Of a stretch of 15,139 nt of DNA, positions 10,430 to 15,139 are shown in pieces. This stretch comes from Conidiobolus incongruus B7586 (taxonomy: Eukaryota > Entomophthoromycota > Entomophthoromycetes > Entomophthorales > Conidiobolaceae). The number at the start of each line of letters is the position of its first letter. Within the stretch, counting starts at the first letter, position 1. The notes under the pieces are model-generated. The model was not told the DNA's origin. It made no database searches and was given only the letters and a program-made list of their open reading frames with translations. Where the stretch lies: the NCBI GenBank assembly GCA_000697335.1, contig JNEM01014116.1, positions 1 to 15,139 on the forward strand. Reading direction: 5' to 3'. The translations under genes were made by a program, and so were the position numbers.

Positions 10430-10822
10430 ATTTTTCTAATATTAATCAAATTCAATCATTTAAATCTGAATTTTAATCAATACATTAATATTAAATATCC
10501 AAAAAAGTTACTTTATCATAAATTACTAATAAAAATTATTTCAATTCAAAGCTCTTTAAAAAATCTATTTCATTAGCCCTATCAACGATAATGAAAATAT
10601 TCCAACTATTACAATTATTACCTTTTATATAATTATAAAATGTTTAATGTTCTAAAAATCCAACAATTTAAAATTATTTAAAAAATAAACAAAACTAATG
10701 CAAATCGTAATCAATCGTATAAATCCGTATTAAAAGTCTATCAACAACAATATAAATACTAATATTTAGTCAAAGTCACAATACTTTTAAACAATTATAC
10801 AGATTGTTCAACTTATAATATA
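10430..10822. other. spacer with carboxypeptidase promoter
   Basis: No gene is visible between the tRNA and the carboxypeptidase start. TATAAATA at 10751-10758 lies 65 bases before the ATG and is a candidate TATA box. Two ATCAATCGTA/TAATCAATCG-like words occur near 10700-10720, of unknown meaning. Confidence 0.4.
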
Positions 10823-12226
10823 ATGAAATCTTTTTTAATTATATATCATTTAATTTTAATACATTGTCTCAATATTAATGTACCGTCAAATCAAGATTTA
10901 CTACATACTAATTTAAAAACTCCACATATGTGTGATCCCAATGTCAACCAAGTAATTATATCCAATCCTTAATAATTTTGACTTGAACTTATTATAACTT
11001 TGTTATAGATATCTGGATATATGAATATCACTGCAACAAAATCTCTATTTTTCTGGATGTTCGAATCGCGAAACTCACCAGATACTGATCCGTTAATAAT
11101 CTGGCTAAACGGGGGACCTGGATGTAGCAGTATGTTTGGATTGATAGTGGAATTGGGCCCGTGTAAATTGAATCGCGACACCAACACCACATTGATAAAC
11201 CCATGGGCATGGAACAATATGGCCAACATTGTATTTATTGATCAGCCTACGAATACAGGATTTTCCAAGGGGAAGAATGTGATAACAAGTAAACAGAGTG
11301 CGTTGGATTTGTATGAATTTTTACAAAAGTTTTTAACCATTTATCCGAAGTATAAACAGTTGAATCTTCATCTGTTTGGGGAGAGTTACGCTGGAAAATA
11401 TATTCCAAATTTGGCTAGCTTGATATTAGAAAGAAATGAATTAATCTCAACTAGTGTCAATGAAGATATGAACTGGTTCCAACTTAATCTAAAATCCATC
11501 GGGCTGGGCAATCCATTTATAGAGCCACTGTTCCAGTACCGAACATCAGACCAGTTTGCATGCAATAACACCTACAACCCCATATCGGAGGCCGAGTGCT
11601 ACGAAATGCGATTCAAATTACCATCTGCTTTAAAGGATGTCGAAAACTGCCTCTTTAGGACGAGTGGAAAATATTGTGAAGACGAAATCGATAACCTCGA
11701 TGAAGTTGTTTACGCCCCTTACGATAATCGAAATATTAGTGCATACGATATCATAAAGACTGCAGAGGAGATGGATATTAAAGATGACGAAATTTATTTT
11801 AATTTACCAAGGATTAAGGAAGAATTAGGAGTGAGTATTTACCAAAAGTTTTTTACTTGTAGTGACGTAGTTGAAGAGGAGTTTATGGATAGTGGCGATT
11901 ATATGTCTTCGACACGACCCGAATTGATAAGAGTGCTGAATTCAAATTTACCCACATTAATCTATGTTGGCGATAGGGATTACGTGTGTCATTGGGTCGG
12001 ATTGAAGCAGTTGGTGATGGATTTGAACTGGAATTACCACACGGAATTCAATAATCAAACTGATGTACCTTGGATTAGCTATGACAACAAGACAACGGGA
12101 GAACTACTCCATTATGAAAATTTGTCATTCCTCAAAGTTTATGAAGCAGGTCATTTCGTACCATATTATGACGGTAGAGCCGCCTTGACAATGGTTAACA
12201 ACTGGATAAAAAATTTTCATATTTGA
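10823..12226 (+). CDS. secreted serine carboxypeptidase, peptidase family S10 (CPY-like)
   Basis: Two exons (10823-10951, 11009-12226) give 448 residues. The enzyme removes amino acids from peptide C-termini at acid pH, in the vacuole or outside the cell. The start is the ATG at 10823, which supplies a signal peptide (MKSFLIIYHLILIHC). Exon 1 ends in CDPNVNQ and exon 2 opens with ISGY, which together rebuild the N-terminal block of mature CPY (CDPxVxQYSGY). The ATG at 11021 is therefore internal. The oxyanion motif NGGPGCSS is at about 77-84. The nucleophile is Ser169 in GESYAG, the Asp lies in GDRD (364-367), and the His is 425 in AGHFVP, so the triad is complete. Several Cys and N-glycosylation sequons suit a secreted protein. 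The pro-region before CDP is only about 20 residues, much shorter than that of yeast CPY. It runs tail to tail with the FMP32-like gene, 38 bp away, with AATAAA near 12257-12262. Function is near certain; vacuolar or extracellular location is open. Confidence 0.95.
10952..11008 (+). other. carboxypeptidase intron (57 bp, phase 0)
   Basis: It opens with GTAATTAT and closes with TTATAG. TTGAC/TTGAAC-like branch words lie about 20-30 bases before the end. It contains an in-frame stop, and its removal joins CDPNVNQ to ISGYMN exactly as in CPY-family proteins. Confidence 0.9.
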
Positions 12227-12264
12227 ATTAATAGTACATATTTATTGAGTCATAATAATAAAAT

Positions 12265-13055
12265 TTAAGCCATTGACACTGCTTCGTTAGAATTGCTATC
12301 CTGATAGACGGTCTCCACTTGGACAGGATTGTTGATCCAGAGGTACAGACCCCAGAGACCTCCAAATCCCAGTACTACTAGAATGCCGCTGCCGATAGAA
12401 TCCAATTTGATAGCTTCAATAGATGTTCTGATCTGAGCCAATGTTAACGATGTTGAATTGACCCAACCAAGACGATGCATTGAGTTTTTGGCGAACATGC
12501 GATTCATCTCACCTTGGTGATCGTCCAACTCGATTTGAAGCTCGTTCTTCAGTACATACACATCTTCTTGGATCCTGTGCCCCAGCTGGTTCACTTCACG
12601 CGTCAAATTGTCAGTTGTGCTCTTCAGATTGGCTTCCTCCTTACGCCTTAGGATCTGAACTTCGGTGCGGAGTTCGGACAGTGCAGCTTTGAATAAATAC
12701 ATATCCTAATCATTTATTGAAATTTGTATTCATAAAGTTCAACAATATAGAAATTACTTTTTCTAAATCTGATTTAGTTAACATGACCTCTTCAACTAAA
12801 TGAATCCTATTACCAATAAATATCCAATCTTAATTAATTACTATCTTTTGAATACCTTTCAACCATATAAGTTTTTGCCAACTCCATAATAACAATTGCC
12901 TGTTCTCTAGAAAATCCATTCCCTTCCAGACGAGATACGAATTTGTTAGTGTCAAAAGGATGAATATTATGAACTTTGCTCAAGTTGTGGAAATGTCTCT
13001 TCAACTGGTTGGGAATTGATTTGGTTATGGAAGCTCTCAAAGATGTTAATATCAT
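12265..13055 (-). CDS. DUF1640 / CCDC90 (FMP32-MCUR1 type) mitochondrial inner-membrane protein
   Basis: Three exons on the minus strand (13055-12856, 12806-12758, 12705-12265) encode 229 residues. The family (yeast Fmp32, animal MCUR1/CCDC90B) sits in the mitochondrial inner membrane. Its members are linked to cytochrome c oxidase assembly, proline metabolism and regulation of calcium uptake; the exact role here is inferred only from family. Residues 1-30 are rich in Arg, Lys, Ser and His with no acidic residue, as in a mitochondrial presequence. The family block begins at FDTNKFVSRLE (34-44) and GFSREQA (47-53). Exon 2 supplies LVEEVMLTKSDLEK, joining the head to a long coiled coil (about 85-150). 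One membrane segment (about 187-207) comes near the C-terminus, followed by a short acidic tail. Length matches Fmp32 (about 207 residues). The last exon alone could be mistaken for a separate 145-codon gene. Confidence 0.9.
12706..12757 (-). other. FMP32-like gene, intron 2 (52 bp, phase 0)
   Basis: On the minus strand it runs from GTAATTTC to GATTAG. Splicing joins DLEK to DMYLFKAAL, continuing the coiled coil in frame. Confidence 0.88.
12807..12855 (-). other. FMP32-like gene, intron 1 (49 bp, phase 2)
   Basis: On the minus strand it runs from GTATTCAA to GTAATAG. Removal restores an Arg codon across the junction and joins TYMVE to RIHLVEEVM, matching the family layout. Without splicing, exon 1 would end after 73 codons. 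Confidence 0.85.
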
Positions 13056-13401
13056 ATTTTATAAATTGAATATGGAAGGTTTAATTATTAAAAATTGAAA
13101 ATACAAAGATCGTTGAAATTCAATAATTATAATAATTTTTCAGATTAACTAATCTTGAACTTAATTTCGACTTGATTTTCATAATAATTTATAGTTTTGA
13201 ATTAAAGGTATGGGATATTTTAAATTAAACTATATTTAGCAATAATCATGTGACAATTCTCCATCGTTTTGATGCTTTTAAATAGAAAAATATAGAAAAC
13301 CATATTTTAAAATTATTAAATTAAATTTGACTGATTTATTAATATTATTGTTATTATTAAATATGAATTTTATCAAAAAAAACATGCAAAAATTATATAA
13401 T
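13056..13401. other. spacer between FMP32-like and GH16 genes
   Basis: About 350 AT-rich bases. It must hold the promoter of the FMP32-like gene and the 3' end of the glucanase transcript, both on the minus strand. I see no distinctive box and no further gene. Confidence 0.5.
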
Positions 13402-14730
13402 TTAACAAAGATCAAAAATCTTAATAGAATCCACAATTAAACTACGATCGTAATCGGTACCCCATGTAGGTTCCCAGCGATGACGATCGAGCCAAAAGTT
13501 TTTCGCTGCGACACCTTGAGACATCCAATTCTTCCATGGTTTGCCATTGAGATCGTCCCCAAAGAACCCTGTAGTACCACCGACTGCTAGGTTGATAATC
13601 ACGTAGAAATCTTGGTCAAATGGAGAGTGAGGCACTTCCGGATTCCAAATATTTTGAGGAAATTCTGTTTTGTTAAAGTTACCGAGCTCCCAGAGATTGT
13701 CGGGGTGGGATGGTGGAGGATTTCTGTTGAGAAAATTGTCCGGAAGAGGTTGGATTTGGGGATGGTAAGCACTGAATTTTTTAGGTCCTTTGAATGGCAT
13801 TTTCAGGATTGGAATATTATCAACGTAAGTAAAGATACCGTCGGGTGTCCATTTCAGAGTGTAGGTGTGGAAATCGTCGTAGGTGGGTGGTATGTAGACG
13901 GATCCAGATGTCAGCGGAAATCCATTCGCATCCCACCGAGGTCCCCAATGTAAAGTACTCCTTACAATTTCCCGTCCTTCACCGTTGAATCCGTTAGCGC
14001 CTCTATTACCTCGACTTTCTAATAAGTCAATTTCACCACTTCGGGGCCATCCTCCATATACATCATTGTTGGGAAGTAGCCAAATCGCAGGCCATAGCCA
14101 GTCGCCCTTGGGTAACTTCAGTCTAATATCAATTTTACCATACTTCAGAGTCATTTTATTTTTTGACCTGAGTAATCCACTACGAATTGGATTCACAATA
14201 GTACCAGCCTTTGCATCCGATTTTCTGAAGCAAGTATCATTACTAATCGCTTTCGAAGTGCATCCCTTATCACCCAAATCCACTGAGTATCCATTCATAA
14301 AGAACTTTTCGCGGTCGTAGCCCCTCTTCTCACTCAACTCATCAATGGTAAAAGTAGGAGTAATATGTAGGAAACCGTCCCTGACATAAGAATTTTTTGG
14401 ACTGTCGGTATACCATTGGAATTCGTTGTTACCACCACCCCAGAACGTGATATCCCGCTGCCAAATATCTGTATTCAAAGTATCAAAATCATCTTTAAAT
14501 TTGAGACAGTAGTTATGTTGGTAGGAGTAGCTGTCCACAGCCAAAGTTTCGGTTTTCACATTGCTTCTGTAATTATCATTGTCACCCGATGCAAAGAGAT
14601 TGTTACTGTAATGTTTACTGGGTCTATTGTCATAACTCCAGTGGTAGCTCGAACGGTAACGAGTTTCGTAATGATGGGATTGTCCATATTGTTTGTGACA
14701 ATGATTCAATTGAATTAAACTTAGTAATAT
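13402..14730 (-). CDS. GH16 beta-1,3-glucanase, 5' end cut by an LTR element
   Basis: About 442 codons of a secreted GH16 enzyme of the laminarinase / beta-glucan-recognition (GNBP) subgroup, which cuts beta-1,3-glucan. Counting from the upstream GTG triplet at 14736, family blocks run YGKIDIRLKLPKGDWLWPAI (199-218), GGWPRSGEIDLLESRGN (228-244), TLHWGP (261-266), DDFHTYTLKW (287-296), FDQDFYVIINLAVGGTTG (373-390), KPW (399-401) and PTW (423-425). The catalytic ExDxxE motif is whole (Glu235, Asp237, Glu240), unlike arthropod GNBPs, so the domain should be active. A Tyr/Ser/His/Asn-rich linker (about 15-75) precedes it. No ATG precedes Met147, inside the domain; the frame runs back through ILLSLIQLNHC, probably a signal-peptide core, and stops where the LTR begins. 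The start codon is therefore beyond the element, or in an upstream exon if the break lies in an intron (a TAAG acceptor is possible here). Confidence 0.9.
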   Translation of the reverse strand: MLLSLIQLNHCHKQYGQSHHYETRYRSSYHWSYDNRPSKHYSNNLFASGDNDNYRSNVKTETLAVDSYSYQHNYCLKFKDDFDTLNTDIWQRDITFWGGGNNEFQWYTDSPKNSYVRDGFLHITPTFTIDELSEKRGYDREKFFMNGYSVDLGDKGCTSKAISNDTCFRKSDAKAGTIVNPIRSGLLRSKNKMTLKYGKIDIRLKLPKGDWLWPAIWLLPNNDVYGGWPRSGEIDLLESRGNRGANGFNGEGREIVRSTLHWGPRWDANGFPLTSGSVYIPPTYDDFHTYTLKWTPDGIFTYVDNIPILKMPFKGPKKFSAYHPQIQPLPDNFLNRNPPPSHPDNLWELGNFNKTEFPQNIWNPEVPHSPFDQDFYVIINLAVGGTTGFFGDDLNGKPWKNWMSQGVAAKNFWLDRHRWEPTWGTDYDRSLIVDSIKIFDLC

Positions 14731-14890
14731 TGTCACGAGTCAGGTGACTCTCCTCCCACGTAATATGCTTACTTCAACTGAATATAAGGGTCATTCCCCC
14801 CCTCATGTGACCAACCACTTCAACCCTATCCTTTAATCAGCTAATGATACAACCCTCCAGAAAACTCCAGAAACCTACTACTCTATGCAC

Positions 14891-14975
14891 TATATATAGA
14901 ACCCAGAAACAGAGCTATACTACAGAGAAGGAGTTTGATCTGGGTCCTCCCAGCTATTTGGCTTAAATCAATAAA
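14891..14975 (+). promoter_or_regulatory. LTR transcription signals
   Basis: TATATATA at 14891-14898 and AATAAA at 14970-14975 are the presumed promoter and polyadenylation signals of the LTR. They point rightward, away from the glucanase gene, so they would not drive that gene in sense. Confidence 0.6.
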
Positions 14976-15068
14976 CCCCCTATCTCCCTAACCTTTACCT
15001 GGAAATCCCTAGATCTCTCTCTTTTACTTATACTATTCCGGACGCGGCTTTCCCAAGACGTGTTAATT

Positions 15069-15080
15069 TGGTGGAGAATC
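15069..15080 (+). other. primer-binding site of the LTR element
   Basis: TGGTGGAGAATC begins four bases after the LTR end. TGG complements the CCA end of every tRNA; which tRNA primes cannot be decided without the host tRNA set. It does not match the tRNA-Leu in this window, whose 3' end is TCTGTTCA plus CCA. Confidence 0.6.
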
Positions 15081-15139
15081 TATACCCCCATCCCCCGTTC
15101 GCCGAAGATCACGCCGTTCAAATATTAATCAATAAGAGC

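Larger units (their letters stand above)
14731..15139 (+). mobile_element. LTR retrotransposon, 5' LTR and start of internal region (runs off window)
   Basis: The sequence turns abruptly GC-richer at 14731. The LTR (about 14731-15065, some 335 bp) begins TGTCACG and ends near CGTGTTA, an imperfect inverted match of its own ends. It has a TATA box (TATATATA, 14891-14898) and a polyadenylation signal (AATAAA, 14970-14975) in the order expected for U3-R-U5. Directly after it, TGGTGGAGAATC (15069-15080) fits a primer-binding site that pairs with a tRNA ending in CCA. The rest is internal sequence, too short to assign to Gypsy or Copia. The LTR looks whole and fresh next to the old copy at 1480-1822. 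The flanking AATAT (14726-14730) is a candidate target-site duplication. Confidence 0.8.

Noticed and set aside
11021-11023. ATG at 11021 as the carboxypeptidase start
   Set aside because: It would drop the signal peptide and the conserved CDPxVxQ-SGY block. An upstream exon with a good intron supplies both in frame.
12480-12692. Plus-strand 70-codon frame, and similar plus-strand frames within 13612-14718
   Set aside because: They are antisense shadows of the FMP32-like and GH16 genes, which explain the open sequence fully.
12834-13055. A separate small 73-codon gene upstream of the coiled-coil gene
   Set aside because: It carries the N-terminal half of the DUF1640 domain. Two short introns with canonical ends join it in frame to the coiled-coil half.
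14731-14736. GTG as start codon of the GH16 gene, giving a 444-residue protein
   Set aside because: GTG is not a normal start in fungal nuclear genes. The two codons GTG ACA are the complement of the LTR terminus TGTCAC, not host sequence, and an in-frame stop lies just upstream.

Overview
The window looks like nuclear DNA of a very AT-rich fungus. Gene bodies stand out as islands of higher GC in long A+T stretches. The three spliceosomal introns that can be placed are only 49-57 bp. The gene set is a CPY-like serine carboxypeptidase, a mitochondrial DUF1640/FMP32-type protein, a secreted GH16 beta-1,3-glucanase and a 7TM receptor of rhodopsin-like layout. This mix, with the base composition, recalls early-diverging fungi such as Entomophthoromycotina (Conidiobolus-like). 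The lineage is inference.

Layout, left half: 1-2790 is mostly AT-rich spacer, holding a decayed solo LTR (about 1480-1822) and a TATA/initiator-like orphan core promoter (about 1258-1290). An intact 303-residue 7TM receptor gene lies at 2791-3702 (+). A decayed tRNA-Leu copy sits at 4381-4463, followed by an extreme AT desert (4464-6221). A dead paralogue of the carboxypeptidase occupies 6222-7384 (+). Next to it, about 7485-7983, is an unidentified block that was probably coding once.

Layout, right half: 8051-10337 is AT-rich spacer with a short TAT microsatellite. Then come an intact tRNA-Leu(AAG) at 10338-10419 (+), a two-exon serine carboxypeptidase at 10823-12226 (+), and a three-exon FMP32/CCDC90-type gene at 12265-13055 (-) that converges tail to tail with it. 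A GH16 glucanase gene lies at 13402-14730 (-). Its 5' end is cut off by an LTR retrotransposon whose 5' LTR (about 14731-15065) and primer-binding site are in view and whose body runs off the window.

How the parts relate: carboxypeptidase and glucanase both look secreted, one for peptide digestion and one for beta-glucan, but nothing shows that they are co-regulated. The main story is genome dynamics. A tRNA-Leu plus carboxypeptidase pair occurs twice in the same order and strand, once intact and once decayed. One LTR family has left an old solo copy on the left and a fresher copy inside the start of a host gene on the right. I saw no CRISPR array, defence island, biosynthetic cluster or convincing new system.
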